32,380 bases of DNA from Eubacterium sp. (GCA_017533915.1 JAFWHX010000019.1:1-32380); one strand, 5' to 3'; shown: positions 1-10,283, counted from the stretch's first letter. Made by a program: numbers and translations. The notes: generated by a model not told the origin, from the sequence alone.

Positions 1-1302
1 GTACGTCTCGAAAATCCACTCTTTTATGTTCTTATACGTAGGGGCAGCAAGAGAGTTATCATTGACTACTTCTTCAGTATCTATGCCAATTATGACATGT
101 TCCTTGGATTGGTGGGACAACAGTGTTACCGTTTCCACATGCTTAGTCATCGGGAAATTGTCGAATGGCTTCAGGTATTTCACCTCGTATCCGTACAATG
201 TGAATTGAGAAAGGTTCTTTACAAGCGATTTCGGATTGCAGGAAATATAAACTATCTGATCCACCCCATATGAAGCGATCTTCTGTATCGCGTCCGGCAT
301 CATGCCTACTCTTGGCGGATCGACTACGATAACGTCTGGTTTCTCGAGCATGCTCGCTTTATCAAGAACATCAAAGACATCACCGCATATAAAGTCACAG
401 TTCGTAATTCCGTTGAGTGCAGCATTCTCTCTTGCCATATCCACGCTCTCCGGTACAATCTCAACTCCTGTGACATGCATTGCAGACTTCGCCATGACCT
501 GGCTTATCGTTCCTGTGCCGCAATAAAGGTCATACACATTCTTTCCATTAAAGTCATCTATGAGCGAAATAGCCTTCGTGTACAGCCTTTCTACTGCTTC
601 AATGTTCGTCTGGAAGAATGAGAATTCATGTACTTTGAAATCGAGCCCCATAATATGTTCCATATAGTAGTCGCGACCCCATATTATACGCAATTCATCG
701 CTCTTTACCGAATCAGCTTTATCGTCATCCAGAGTATGCATAACTCCGACGATCTCGCCGTCCAGCGCTAATGCCTGCAGCCCTTGCAGCCACTCGCTTT
801 CAGCAAAATCCCCATCGCTTGAAGTTACGACATTCACGATTATTTCATTTGTATGGAATCCCTGCCTTATCACAAGATTGCGCAATAACCCGGTATGTTT
901 GCGCTTATGATACTTGCTGTATCCCTTTTCAACGCAGAAATCGAGTGTATATCTGAGTATCTTATTAAAATCTTCACTCACAAGCTGGCAGTGATCTACA
1001 GTAGTCACTGCCATGAACTGCATCGGGCGGTGCATTCCGAGGCACAGCGGTCCATCTTTCACCTCATCGCCGAACGTGTACTCCATCTTGTCGCGGTATC
1101 TGTACCGGCTCGATTCAGGACACCCTTCTATCTCATCAAAAACAAGCGGAGATAATCCCTCCGCCTGTACTAATTGTTTTACTTCTTCTTCTTTTATCCT
1201 GAGCTGCTCCTCGTATGACGTTCCCTGGTATACGCACCCGCCGCAGAAATCGTCATGCTCACACACCGTGCTCGCCAGCTCATTGAATTCTTTTTCGGTC
1301 AT
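1..1302 (-). CDS. rlmD: RlmD/RumA-type 23S rRNA m5U methyltransferase (3' end beyond window)
   Basis: SAM-dependent uracil-C5 methyltransferase of the TrmA/RlmD family, acting on 23S rRNA. My translation of the reverse strand is open for 434 codons to the window edge, so the C-terminus is missing. Visible signatures are an iron-sulfur cysteine set CEHDDFCGGC plus a later DHC (the CX5CX2C...C pattern of RumA), FSFFQTN, the SAM motif DLYCGTGT, DPPRVGM, and the catalytic-cysteine motif SCNP. The usual N-terminal TRAM domain is absent: the cysteine motif begins only about 18 residues after the chosen ATG, and tgt ends just upstream. Sequence continues well past the catalytic motif (TYKNIKEW), matching the extended C-terminus I recall from clostridial members. 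The start ATG has only a weak Shine-Dalgarno. The family is certain; the target base (1939 or 747-type) is not. Confidence 0.88.
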   Translation of the reverse strand, partial: MTEKEFNELASTVCEHDDFCGGCVYQGTSYEEQLRIKEEEVKQLVQAEGLSPLVFDEIEGCPESSRYRYRDKMEYTFGDEVKDGPLCLGMHRPMQFMAVTTVDHCQLVSEDFNKILRYTLDFCVEKGYSKYHKRKHTGLLRNLVIRQGFHTNEIIVNVVTSSDGDFAESEWLQGLQALALDGEIVGVMHTLDDDKADSVKSDELRIIWGRDYYMEHIMGLDFKVHEFSFFQTNIEAVERLYTKAISLIDDFNGKNVYDLYCGTGTISQVMAKSAMHVTGVEIVPESVDMARENAALNGITNCDFICGDVFDVLDKASMLEKPDVIVVDPPRVGMMPDAIQKIASYGVDQIVYISCNPKSLVKNLSQFTLYGYEVKYLKPFDNFPMTKHVETVTLLSHQSKEHVIIGIDTEEVVNDNSLAAPTYKNIKEWIFETY

Positions 1303-1349
1303 TTCGTTTCTCAGCCAATCTGCTGCATGTAATATATAATCTGTGCCTG

Positions 1350-2498
<1,149 letters not shown>

Positions 2499-2550
2499 TT
2501 ATTCCTGCCTCATGCTTAATTCAATGCTGCTGAATTCTGCTGTATCAGCG

Positions 2551-3603
2551 CTATTTTATAAGCATAGCGTCCCCATAGCTGAAGAACCTGTATTTCTCAT
2601 CGACAGCGACCTTATATGCCTCAAGTATCTTCTCCCTGTCATATAGAGCAGAAACGAGCATGATAAGAGTCGATTTCGGGAGATGGAAGTTCGTGATCAG
2701 AGCGTCCACGATCTTATACTTGTATCCCGGATAAATGAATATGCCAGTATCTGCATGCCCTGCTTTGATCAGGTATTTACCGGACTCTTCATCAAAGAAA
2801 GCGGCGCTCTCGAGTGTTCTTGTCGATGTCGTTCCTATAGAGACCACCCTGCCGCCTGCAAGTATCGCTTTGTTGATATGATCAGCCGCTTCTTCTGAGA
2901 TAGAGTACGACTCAAAATGCATCTGATGGTCCTCCACGCGGTCGCACTTTACCGGTCTGAATGTGCCGATGCCTACATGAAGTGTAACATATTCCTGCTG
3001 CACTCCTTTATCCCGCAGTTCCTGTAGAAGCTCTTCTGTGAAATGGAGGCCTGCTGTCGGCGCTGCGACAGAACCCTCCTCACGAGCGTAGACAGTCTGA
3101 TACATGTCTTTATCAGACTCCTCGGCTTCACGCTCTATGTATGGCGGAAGAGGCATCTTGCCAAGCTCTTCGAGACGCTCCATGAAGATACCGTCATATT
3201 TGAACTTCACTATCCTGGTACCGTCAGCGCCATATCCCATGATCTTCGCACGGAGCTTGCCTTCGCCGAACGTCACAGTATCGTCTTTCTTCAGCCTTCT
3301 TCCAGGCCTCACCATGGTCTCCCAGGTGTCCGGCTCTCCCTCTACCTTGCGGCTGAGCAAGAACTCGCAGTGCACACCTGTCTTGTCCTTTACACCAAAA
3401 AGCCTGGCAGGAATGACTTTTGAGTCGTTCATTACCATGATGTCATTCGGTCCGAGGTAGTCAACTATGTCGTGGAACTTCCTGTGCTCGATCGTCCCGT
3501 GCTCGCGGTCAAGTACCATCAGTCGGCACTCATCGCGCTGCTCCATCGGTTCCTGTGCGATCAGCTCCTCAGGAAGTTCATAATCAAAATCATTAATGTC
3601 CAT
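2551..3603 (-). CDS. queA: S-adenosylmethionine:tRNA ribosyltransferase-isomerase
   Basis: Transfers and isomerises the ribosyl group of SAM onto preQ1-tRNA to make epoxyqueuosine. The 350 residues match QueA throughout: [14 protein letters not shown] at the N-terminus, [15 protein letters not shown], the PTAGLHFT motif near the middle, THVG-like [11 protein letters not shown], and [16 protein letters not shown] near the C-terminus. The ATG follows AAAGG at suitable spacing, and only seven bases separate it from the ruvB stop, so translational coupling is likely. It makes the substrate state completed after Tgt, whose gene is next downstream. Confidence 0.97.
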   Translation of the reverse strand: MDINDFDYELPEELIAQEPMEQRDECRLMVLDREHGTIEHRKFHDIVDYLGPNDIMVMNDSKVIPARLFGVKDKTGVHCEFLLSRKVEGEPDTWETMVRPGRRLKKDDTVTFGEGKLRAKIMGYGADGTRIVKFKYDGIFMERLEELGKMPLPPYIEREAEESDKDMYQTVYAREEGSVAAPTAGLHFTEELLQELRDKGVQQEYVTLHVGIGTFRPVKCDRVEDHQMHFESYSISEEAADHINKAILAGGRVVSIGTTSTRTLESAAFFDEESGKYLIKAGHADTGIFIYPGYKYKIVDALITNFHLPKSTLIMLVSALYDREKILEAYKVAVDEKYRFFSYGDAMLIK

Positions 3604-3610
3604 ATTACCT

Positions 3611-4738
3611 TTATACGTTATAGAATTTTATCTGTATGTCTTCGTCGTTATCGTTGTCATCTGAATCTTCGTCGGATACGGAGCTTCTCGATCTGGCACG
3701 CCCCTCAGCCTTTGATTTACGCTCTTCGTCGTCCTCTCCGAACGGGTATTCCATGCCCATATGCTCGTACCCAAGCCTGGACACCATACGGCCTTTCTGC
3801 GTTCTGTACAGCAGGCCTGACTGTATAAGGTAAGGCTCGTAGGCATCTTCTATAGTAACACGCTCTTCTCCGATCGAAGCAGCAATAGTATCTATACCTA
3901 CAGGGCCCCCGTTGAACCTTTCAATGATCGCTCTGAGGATCTCTCTGTCAAGATTCTCCAGACCAAGGCTGTCGACCCCTAGCTGATTCAGGGCTTTCTG
4001 TGTAACATCTACAGTTATCCTGCCATCTCCCATGACCTGAGAAAAGTCTCTGATCCGCTTTAAAAGCCTGTTTGCGACACGAGGCGTTCCGCGCGAGCAC
4101 TTTGCCATCAGAAGTTTTGATTCATCATCGATCTCGACTCCCATAAGCCCTGCAGACCTGCCTATGATCTGGGCAAGTTCTTCATTAGTATACATCTCGA
4201 ACTTGTCGATCACACCAAACCTGTCGCGTAGCGGAGAGGAAAGACTGCCGGCTCTTGTCGTTGCGCCGATCAGAGTGAACTTTGCTATATCGAGCCTTAT
4301 CGACCTTGCAGACGGACCCTTTCCAATGATGATATCAAGAGCATAGTCCTCCATCGCGGAATACAGGACTTCTTCGACAGATCTGTTAAGCCTGTGTATC
4401 TCGTCGATGAAGAACACATCATTTTCATTAAGATTCGTAAGTATTGCCGCAAGGTCGCCCGCACGTTCTATCGCAGGCCCGGATGTGATCTTTATGTCAA
4501 CTCCGAGCTCATTTGCGATTATCCCGGCAAGAGTTGTCTTGCCAAGGCCCGGAGGACCGTAAAAAAGAACGTGATCCAGAGGCTCGCCTCGCAGCTTTGC
4601 TGCTTCTATAAATACCTTAAGGTTCTCTTTGACGTTAGACTGCCCGATGAAATCATCCAGCCTCTTAGGCCTGAGCGACCCGGAATCTCTGATATCGTCG
4701 TCAGATTCCCTTACCTGAGTTATTCTTTCATCATCCAT
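3611..4738 (-). CDS. ruvB: Holliday junction branch-migration ATPase RuvB
   Basis: AAA+ hexameric motor that, with RuvA, drives Holliday-junction branch migration. Walker A GPPGLGKT is at residues 61-68, Walker B IDEIH around 111-115, sensor-1 region GATTRAG, and a C-terminal winged-helix region (LDRFGV-type [13 protein letters not shown], then [18 protein letters not shown]). It is 375 residues, longer than the usual 330-345, because of an added charged tail from about residue 333 that ends in an Asp-rich run and IQIKFYNV. The Shine-Dalgarno is weak (CAGG). It lies 67 bp downstream of ruvA and 7 bp before queA. Confidence 0.97.
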   Translation of the reverse strand: MDDERITQVRESDDDIRDSGSLRPKRLDDFIGQSNVKENLKVFIEAAKLRGEPLDHVLFYGPPGLGKTTLAGIIANELGVDIKITSGPAIERAGDLAAILTNLNENDVFFIDEIHRLNRSVEEVLYSAMEDYALDIIIGKGPSARSIRLDIAKFTLIGATTRAGSLSSPLRDRFGVIDKFEMYTNEELAQIIGRSAGLMGVEIDDESKLLMAKCSRGTPRVANRLLKRIRDFSQVMGDGRITVDVTQKALNQLGVDSLGLENLDREILRAIIERFNGGPVGIDTIAASIGEERVTIEDAYEPYLIQSGLLYRTQKGRMVSRLGYEHMGMEYPFGEDDEERKSKAEGRARSRSSVSDEDSDDNDNDEDIQIKFYNV

Positions 4739-4805
4739 TTCATCATACCTGAAAAACTTATATATAGCCTATCTCTACTCAAAGCATGTTTCTGACCGGC
4801 GCACT

Positions 4806-5396
4806 CTACATATTCTTCAGCGCCAGTTTGATATACTGCTCTGCTGTGAGATCCTCTTCTTTTACTGCACCGACTGCCTGATCTGCTTCGGTCTTGCTGT
4901 AGCCGAGAGACATGAGGGCTGAAACAGCTTCCGTACGCTCGCTGGTGATGTTAGGTGTGATCGCGGCTGAGGCGGATCCAGATACATCAAAATCTCCGAC
5001 TTTATCTTTTAGATCTATTATCACTCTCTCCGCTGTCTTTTTGCCGACGCCGTTAGCACTGGCGATCGTCTTGGCATCTCCTGAAGCAATAGCATGCTTC
5101 AGCTGGTCTACAGGAAGCACGCTCATTATAGCTATGCCCACTTTAGCGCCGACTCCGCTCACTGAGATCAGCTTCGTATACAGCTCGAGCTCGTCAGTTG
5201 AACTGAATCCATACAGGCTTATATCGTCTTCTCTGACTGCCATATATGTGTAAGCTTTTACTTCTTCACCTTCGTAATGCTTATACAGCGGACAATTAGC
5301 CGGTATCATCATGTTGAATCCGATACCGGAGCTTGTTTCTACCACGACTGATCCATCAGCCTGTGGATAGAATTTTCCTTTAATAAATCTGATCAT
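4806..5396 (-). CDS. ruvA: Holliday junction DNA helicase subunit RuvA
   Basis: Four-way-junction binding subunit that loads RuvB. The 196-residue length is typical. It shows an N-terminal OB fold (MIRFIKGKF start, YTYMAVREDDISLYGF), two helix-hairpin-helix motifs (SVSGVGAKVGIAI near residue 80 and ANGVGKKTAERVI near 115), and a C-terminal RuvB-binding UBA-like segment (ALMSLGYSKTEADQAV). The Shine-Dalgarno GGAG overlaps the ruvC stop codon eight bases away, indicating coupled translation in a ruvC-ruvA-ruvB operon. Confidence 0.97.
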   Translation of the reverse strand: MIRFIKGKFYPQADGSVVVETSSGIGFNMMIPANCPLYKHYEGEEVKAYTYMAVREDDISLYGFSSTDELELYTKLISVSGVGAKVGIAIMSVLPVDQLKHAIASGDAKTIASANGVGKKTAERVIIDLKDKVGDFDVSGSASAAITPNITSERTEAVSALMSLGYSKTEADQAVGAVKEEDLTAEQYIKLALKNM

Positions 5397-5404
5397 TTAT
5401 TCTC

Positions 5405-5905
5405 CTATATCATCCTGGTCTCAACACGCATTCTGTTCCCCGCGGAGTGTCCGTGGCATATCGCGGCTGCTACAGCATCTGCTGTATCGTCCGGCTTAGG
5501 GACTTCAGGCAGATTCAGAATCGCCTTTACCATCTGCTGTACCTGTTTCTTGTCTGCACGGCCGTATCCCACAAGAGCCTGCTTGATCTGCGGAGGTGTA
5601 TATTCATTCACAACAAGACCGCTGTTCGTACACGCAAGTATCGCGACGCCTCTCGCTTCTCCGACGTGTATGACAGTTTTCGCGTTGCTGTTGTAGAACA
5701 GCTCTTCTATCGATGCCTCTTCCGGATGGTACTTCTCTATGACAGACATGAGCCCTGCATAAAGAGCCTGCAGTCTTTCAGGCATTGGCATTCCAGCGTC
5801 AGTAAGTATCGAGTCGTAATCGACGGCTGTGAAATGATTGCCTTTCATGTCAAGTACAGCCCATCCCATGATGGCGTACCCCGGATCTATCCCAAGTATT
5901 CTCAT
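5405..5905 (-). CDS. ruvC: Crossover junction endodeoxyribonuclease RuvC
   Basis: Resolves Holliday junctions by paired nicking. The 166-residue RNase H-fold protein has the four acidic residues expected: Asp7 in ILGIDPGYA, Glu in [13 protein letters not shown], and the Asp pair in [13 protein letters not shown]. The ATG at 5905 has a strong AGGGGG ribosome site. It is the first gene of the ruvCAB-queA-tgt run. A good sigma-A promoter and a LexA-type box lie immediately upstream, so SOS induction is likely. Confidence 0.97.
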   Translation of the reverse strand: MRILGIDPGYAIMGWAVLDMKGNHFTAVDYDSILTDAGMPMPERLQALYAGLMSVIEKYHPEEASIEELFYNSNAKTVIHVGEARGVAILACTNSGLVVNEYTPPQIKQALVGYGRADKKQVQQMVKAILNLPEVPKPDDTADAVAAAICHGHSAGNRMRVETRMI

Positions 5906-5926
5906 ATCGACCCCCTACTTTGTAAA

Positions 5927-5955
5927 ATTATATCACAAGAACAAATGTTTGTCTA
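5927..5955 (-). promoter_or_regulatory. ruvC promoter
   Basis: On the minus strand TAGACA (5955-5950) is separated by exactly 17 bases from a perfect TATAAT (5932-5927). The predicted transcript would begin near 5920, about 15 bases before the ruvC ATG and including its AGGGGG ribosome site. The LexA-like box occupies most of the spacer and touches the -35 element. Confidence 0.75.
5938..5951. promoter_or_regulatory. LexA (DinR)-type SOS box
   Basis: The core GAACAAATGTTT matches the known Gram-positive LexA consensus CGAACRNRYGTTYC at every position of its inner 12 bases; only the two outermost bases differ. It lies between the -35 and -10 of the ruvC promoter and just upstream of the -35 region for argR-recN, so LexA bound here would block ruvC directly and could affect the divergent promoter. 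Assignment rests on sequence match and on the SOS-related neighbours. Confidence 0.72.
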
Positions 5956-5984
5956 TTTCTTTTTGGTTTTCGCTATGGTATAAT
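5956..5984 (+). promoter_or_regulatory. argR-recN promoter (extended -10)
   Basis: TATAAT at 5979-5984 is preceded by TATGG, giving an extended -10 (TGN-TATAAT). The -35 candidate TTTCTT lies 17 bases upstream and is weak, as is common with extended -10 promoters. The transcript would start near 5991, about 35 bases before the argR ATG. Confidence 0.65.
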
Positions 5985-6025
5985 AATACACAAATAGTCA
6001 TGTTTTATGCATTTTGGAGGACGGT

Positions 6026-6496
6026 ATGCGTTATTCCAGGCAGAATAAGATATTAGAGCTCATTAAAAATAATGAAATAGAGACACAGGACAAACTTGCG
6101 TCTATGCTAAGAGATGAGGGATTCGAGGTCACTCAGGCTACGATCTCCCGCGACATAAAGGAGCTGCAGCTTATAAAAGTACTGACTGGCAGCGGCAAAT
6201 ACAAGTATGCAGTAAGTAAGCGCTCTGACGCCCCTATTTCCGATCGTTTTGTGAAGATCTTCCGTGAGACCATAATCTCATGTAAATCTTCCCACAACCT
6301 TATCCTTATCAAAACACTTTCGGGATGCGGCGGAGCTGCCGGCGAGGCAGTCGATAATATAGGACTCACCCACATCGTAGGGACTGTAGCCGGCGACAAT
6401 ACTATGCTTGTCGTAGTCGACGATGAAGAAAATGTAGCTGACATAATGGATCTTTTCGACAGGATGCTCAGGAGCAGAAACAAGCCGGAAGAATGA
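6026..6496 (+). CDS. argR: Arginine repressor ArgR
   Basis: Arginine-responsive transcriptional regulator. From the chosen ATG the protein is 156 residues, the family norm. It has an N-terminal winged helix (RQNKILELIKNNEIETQDKL, then VTQATISRDIKELQL) and a C-terminal arginine-binding/hexamerisation domain (GTVAGDNTMLVVVDD). The ATG at 6026 is preferred over the upstream TTG because TTGGAGG sits five bases before it. The end overlaps recN by four bases (ATGA). The argR-recN pair is a conserved Firmicutes arrangement. Confidence 0.95.
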   Translation: MRYSRQNKILELIKNNEIETQDKLASMLRDEGFEVTQATISRDIKELQLIKVLTGSGKYKYAVSKRSDAPISDRFVKIFRETIISCKSSHNLILIKTLSGCGGAAGEAVDNIGLTHIVGTVAGDNTMLVVVDDEENVADIMDLFDRMLRSRNKPEE

Positions 6497-8118
6497 TAGA
6501 CCATATCAGTATACGGAATTTTGCAATTATCGAGAATACTGAAATAGACCTCAGGGACGGTCTCAACGTGATCACAGGTGAAACAGGAGCCGGTAAATCG
6601 ATCGTTATCGAAGCCGTGAGCCTCGCACTTGGCGCCCGCGCAGATTCGTCCTTTATTCGTCATGGGGAAGAAAAAGCCATTGTCGAGCTGTCTGCTGAGA
6701 TAGGCGATGAAGACTTTGTCATATCCAGAGAAGTAAGCTTTGCCGGGAAAAATGTCTGCCGGATCAACGGACGCATGGCGACTCTCGCTGAGGTCCAGGA
6801 ACTTGCGCACAAGATCGCAGACATCCACGGACAGTATGACAATCAGCTGCTCCTGGACCCTGCTCATCATCTTGATTTGGTTGACGCTTACCGTATGGCT
6901 CAGACCGGACCCGCGCTCTCAGAATTCAAAGAGGCATATGACGCATATAAGACCATTCGCGCAGATTATGACGCTCTCATCAAAAGTGCTACAGAGAACA
7001 GAAGAAAACAGGATTTTTACCAGTTTGAGATAAAAGAGATCGATAAGGTCTCGCCAAAGCCTGGCGAGGACAAGGAACTTGAAGACAGGATATCTATTCT
7101 TGAGAACAGCGAGGTGATATACAACGCTCTCAATTCTTCGAGGAGCATGCTCGATTCAGAAGATTCAGGGATACTTTCCATGCTCGGTACTGTACAGGAA
7201 AATTTGTCTCATGTAAGCAGATATTCCGACCAGCTCAAGAAGCTTTCTGATGAGATCGGCGAGGCCTGCTTCAGTCTGCAGAGCTCTTCTGATGAAATGC
7301 GCAGTATCTGTGAAATGACGGACTTCTCACCTGTAGAGCTTGATAAAGCCATTTCAAGACTTGATGAGATAGACGATCTCAAAAAGAAATACGGTGAAAC
7401 AATAGACGATGTCCTCTCCTACAGAGACAGGATATCCAGAGAGCTCGATACGATCGAGAATTATGATGACAGAAAGAAATCCCTTGAAGCATCGCTTGAA
7501 ACGGCTAAGAAAGACCTTATGGCGAAAGCATCTGTGCTTACGGAAGTAAGGAAGGAGAATGCCGCCCTGCTGGGATCAGCCATACAGGAAGAATTACGCG
7601 ACCTTAATTTCACCGACTCGACACTCAAGATCGAGATAAGAAAAGCTCCCGCGATAACTCATACAGGCGCAGATGAAGCAGAAATACTTTTATCAGCTAA
7701 CCGCGGCGAGCCGCTTAAGCCGCTTGCCAGGATCGCGTCCGGCGGAGAGATATCACGGATCATGCTGGCCATAAAAAACGTCACAGGGAGCCATTTTGAC
7801 GTTCCTACAATGATCTTTGATGAGATAGATGCCGGGATCTCAGGGATCACAGCAAGCGTAGTCGCTAGAAAGCTCCGAGCAATCGCAAAGGACCACCAGA
7901 TCATCTGCATCACTCACCTTCCGCAGATTGCTGCCGCGGGAACATCAAACTACCGCATCTTCAAAGAATCTGACGAGACAAGTACATATACTCACGTCGA
8001 ACGACTTGATGAAGACAAAAAGACCGCTGAGATAGCCAGACTTCTCGGCGGTGAGAATATTACAGATACGACCCTTGCAAGCGCCCGTGAGCTCGTCGAC
8101 TCCTTCTCCAGTAAATAA
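6493..8118 (+). CDS. recN: DNA repair ATPase RecN
   Basis: SMC-like ATPase recruited to double-strand breaks. 541 residues. Walker A GETGAGKS is near residue 33, followed by coiled-coil arms (roughly 150-370, with Glu/Lys/Asp-rich helices), then the ABC signature ASGGEISRIMLAIK and Walker B MIFDEIDAGISG, and a D/H-loop CITHLPQIA. The start overlaps the argR stop (ATGA), implying coupling. A hairpin terminator follows directly. recN is an SOS gene in several bacteria, which fits the LexA-type box upstream of argR. Confidence 0.97.
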   Translation: MIDHISIRNFAIIENTEIDLRDGLNVITGETGAGKSIVIEAVSLALGARADSSFIRHGEEKAIVELSAEIGDEDFVISREVSFAGKNVCRINGRMATLAEVQELAHKIADIHGQYDNQLLLDPAHHLDLVDAYRMAQTGPALSEFKEAYDAYKTIRADYDALIKSATENRRKQDFYQFEIKEIDKVSPKPGEDKELEDRISILENSEVIYNALNSSRSMLDSEDSGILSMLGTVQENLSHVSRYSDQLKKLSDEIGEACFSLQSSSDEMRSICEMTDFSPVELDKAISRLDEIDDLKKKYGETIDDVLSYRDRISRELDTIENYDDRKKSLEASLETAKKDLMAKASVLTEVRKENAALLGSAIQEELRDLNFTDSTLKIEIRKAPAITHTGADEAEILLSANRGEPLKPLARIASGGEISRIMLAIKNVTGSHFDVPTMIFDEIDAGISGITASVVARKLRAIAKDHQIICITHLPQIAAAGTSNYRIFKESDETSTYTHVERLDEDKKTAEIARLLGGENITDTTLASARELVDSFSSK

Positions 8119-8122
8119 ATAT

Positions 8123-8167
8123 GCTCCGACCCACACCGGATGTGGACCGGAGCTATTTTCTTTTTGT
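8123..8167 (+). terminator. Intrinsic terminator after recN
   Basis: GCTCCG/CGGAGC outer arms and CCACA/TGTGG inner arms enclose CCGGA (8123-8153), followed by a T-rich run TATTTTCTTTTT. It lies four bases after the recN stop and abuts the stop of the convergent transporter gene; on the minus strand the T-run is poor. Confidence 0.75.
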
Positions 8168-9052
8168 CAATACATCCGTAAGATCTACTTCCAGCACTAT
8201 CAGAGCCAATATCATCAGGGCCTGTCCAAGCATCTGCATATGTGTAGGCAGTGTGCCATCGACTGCAAATGCGATCATAAGAGCAAACACCGGCTCCAGC
8301 GCCATGATAATACCGACATGTGAGGCTTCAGTATGACGCTGAGCAACAGGCTGTGCTATGAATGAGAAAGCTGAACACAGGAATGTGAGGAACAGCACTG
8401 CAACGATGGCATTCCTTGTCACAGGAACTCCGAGATCGCCGATCGCCGCACTTATCACCAGCATTCCGAACCCAGTCCAGAACATCGACAGTATTCCGAT
8501 CACAACTGCGTCGAGATGCTTTTCCTTTACTGCGATCCCGGTCGCTATCATTTCAAACGCATAGATTATCGCTGTGATAATGCCGCATATATCACCTATA
8601 AGATGTGTCTTTGGAAGTGCGCCTCCACCTGTAAGAGTCAGAAGAGCAACTCCGACCGCAGATAGTATCACGGATACCGCAAGCTTTGCAGTCTGTTTTT
8701 TATGCATGAATATAAGCTCTATAACGGGAACAAAGACCACACCCATGGCACAGAGGAATGCCGCGTTAGGTGTCGACGTATATCTTATTGACATGTTGGT
8801 GAATCCATAAGTCGCGCAGAGCGAGGCACCTACCAGAAAGCCCCATTTGAATGTTTCCCGGTCGATCTTTGCCAGCCTCTTGTGGAATATCAAAGCAGTT
8901 ACAGCCCCGGCGGTGATGAATCTGTATGCATTGAGCCCCAGTGTCCCAGTCTCGGGTATCGCGATATGTATCGCAATATAAGAAAACCCCCAGAACATAG
9001 TTACCAGGAGCAAAAGCATATCAGCATAAAATTCTTCCCTGTTTTTTTTCAT
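8153..9052 (-). CDS. EamA-family (DMT) inner-membrane transporter
   Basis: Drug/metabolite transporter superfamily protein, about 299 residues from the ATG at 9052. Around ten hydrophobic segments are visible, arranged as two EamA repeats; the first opens with LLLLVTMFWGFSYIAIH, the second with ICGIITAIIYAFEMIATG. Highly recognisable EamA features are the NAYRFITAG segment and the second-repeat MALEPVFALMIAF. Substrate cannot be inferred. The ribosome site is weak. It lies 40 bp downstream of holA and is probably in the same transcript. The C-terminus is short and charged (LTKRK). Confidence 0.9.
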   Translation of the reverse strand: MKKNREEFYADMLLLLVTMFWGFSYIAIHIAIPETGTLGLNAYRFITAGAVTALIFHKRLAKIDRETFKWGFLVGASLCATYGFTNMSIRYTSTPNAAFLCAMGVVFVPVIELIFMHKKQTAKLAVSVILSAVGVALLTLTGGGALPKTHLIGDICGIITAIIYAFEMIATGIAVKEKHLDAVVIGILSMFWTGFGMLVISAAIGDLGVPVTRNAIVAVLFLTFLCSAFSFIAQPVAQRHTEASHVGIIMALEPVFALMIAFAVDGTLPTHMQMLGQALMILALIVLEVDLTDVLTKRK

Positions 9053-9092
9053 TCTCAACTTTATATCAGGATCAGATTCACAACTGTTGTTT

Positions 9093-10232
9093 CTATATAG
9101 CTGCTATGAACATCTCGAGCGCGAGACGGGGCTCCATGAGTCCGCTTACGATATTCTTATTGACATCGTAGATGTTTTCAAGCATGCTTCTGAGCTTGTC
9201 CAGGCTGTAACGGCTGGCGTAGCTCAGAGCTTTTCTTACGCGGTATTCATTCTGGCCTGTATATGATGCGATCTGGCTTGAGCTCATGTGTCCGCGTGTG
9301 CTGAGTTCTCTGGCCTGATACATTATCTCGATCTGTGAACATATAGCTCCGGTAACGGACATCGCCTCATACTGGTCTTTCGCAAGACGGCTTCCCAGGA
9401 TCTCAAAAGCGCGGCTTTTATCATTCCCGCTGATCCCGTCGAGAAGATCAAATATAAATGTATCGCTGTCCCCTATCACGGTCTCCGCGATCGCTTCCTG
9501 CGTGACATACTGGCCGTCCGTGCAGGCGATTATCTTTTTTATGTCATTATCAAAATTGAATAAGCGGTATTCGCTGTCCCTGTTCCCGTATCCTGTCTCA
9601 CGCAGCAGGAAATTCATCTCCTGCCGTCCTATCTTGAGCCCCGCGGCATGAAATCTTTTTGCCGCAAAAGCCTGCAGTTCATCAGGAGACAGACTGTCTA
9701 ACTCGTATACTGATCCGTACTTCTTCAATGCTTTTACAAGCTTTCCTCTGCCGTCTACTTCCTCTGAGCTCAGTATACACAATGTTCCTCCTGTACTCCC
9801 AAAAAGGCTACCTGATGAATCTTCATCCTGCAAAGCACTTCCGAAAAGCGATGGAGATGGATCATTTGTCTGAGATCCTGACTTTGATATAAGATCTGTA
9901 AGACGATCGATGTCGTCGGAAGTGAACCCTCTGGCTTTTGAAGATGACAGCACAGGGAGATCGCGCGCGACTACAACACGGCGCTCAGACATCATCGGAA
10001 GCGTCTGTACAGCTGCGATCAGAGAATCAGCGTCAGTATCCGGATCCAGCGTCTGATAATCCATGACCTCTGTTGCTTTGTTCACATACTTGTCACGGAG
10101 TGCCTTTACCGCCCAGTCAACAAGGAACTGCTCACGGCCGTACAGTAAAACAAACGGCGCTATGTCTCCGCTCTTGAGATCCCCAAGGAAGCTCTTATAT
10201 CCCTTTTCAGTTTTCTTCGCTGCATAAGCCAT
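9093..10232 (-). CDS. holA: DNA polymerase III delta subunit
   Basis: Clamp-loader subunit that opens the sliding clamp. From the chosen ATG it is 379 residues. Recognisable parts are FVLLYGREQFLVDWAVKAL at the N-terminus (HolA start motif LLYG.E.FL), VVVARDLP, FIFDLLDGISGNDKSRAFEIL in the middle, and the helical collar ending EPRLALEMFIAAI. The ATG at 10232 is preferred over one 21 bases upstream because TGGAG precedes it. A Ser/Gly/Asp-rich linker with two SLFGS copies 14 residues apart is inserted before CILSSEEV. The gene begins just after an intrinsic terminator of the upstream gene, so it probably has its own weak promoter there. Confidence 0.93.
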   Translation of the reverse strand: MAYAAKKTEKGYKSFLGDLKSGDIAPFVLLYGREQFLVDWAVKALRDKYVNKATEVMDYQTLDPDTDADSLIAAVQTLPMMSERRVVVARDLPVLSSSKARGFTSDDIDRLTDLISKSGSQTNDPSPSLFGSALQDEDSSGSLFGSTGGTLCILSSEEVDGRGKLVKALKKYGSVYELDSLSPDELQAFAAKRFHAAGLKIGRQEMNFLLRETGYGNRDSEYRLFNFDNDIKKIIACTDGQYVTQEAIAETVIGDSDTFIFDLLDGISGNDKSRAFEILGSRLAKDQYEAMSVTGAICSQIEIMYQARELSTRGHMSSSQIASYTGQNEYRVRKALSYASRYSLDKLRSMLENIYDVNKNIVSGLMEPRLALEMFIAAI

Positions 10233-10252
10233 CTGTCTGCTCCAGTTGATCA

Positions 10253-10283
10253 AAAAAAGTCTGCTATAATTATAGCAGACTTT
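10253..10283 (-). terminator. Intrinsic terminator with perfect 28-bp palindrome
   Basis: Bases 10256-10283 read the same on both strands (arms AAAGTCTGCTATAA / TTATAGCAGACTTT). On the minus strand the stem is followed by a run of T, a classic intrinsic terminator for the secreted-protein gene just upstream. It lies only about 24 bases before the holA start codon and contains a TATAAT, so it may overlap the holA promoter. Confidence 0.8.

Noticed and set aside
5990-6020. Possible ARG box (CATG...CATTTTG) in the argR leader
   Set aside because: Too few matches to the Bacillus or E. coli ArgR operator half-sites to claim autoregulation.
6133-6870. 245-codon minus-strand frame across argR and recN
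   Set aside because: Lies wholly opposite two confident genes; no homology, no ribosome site.
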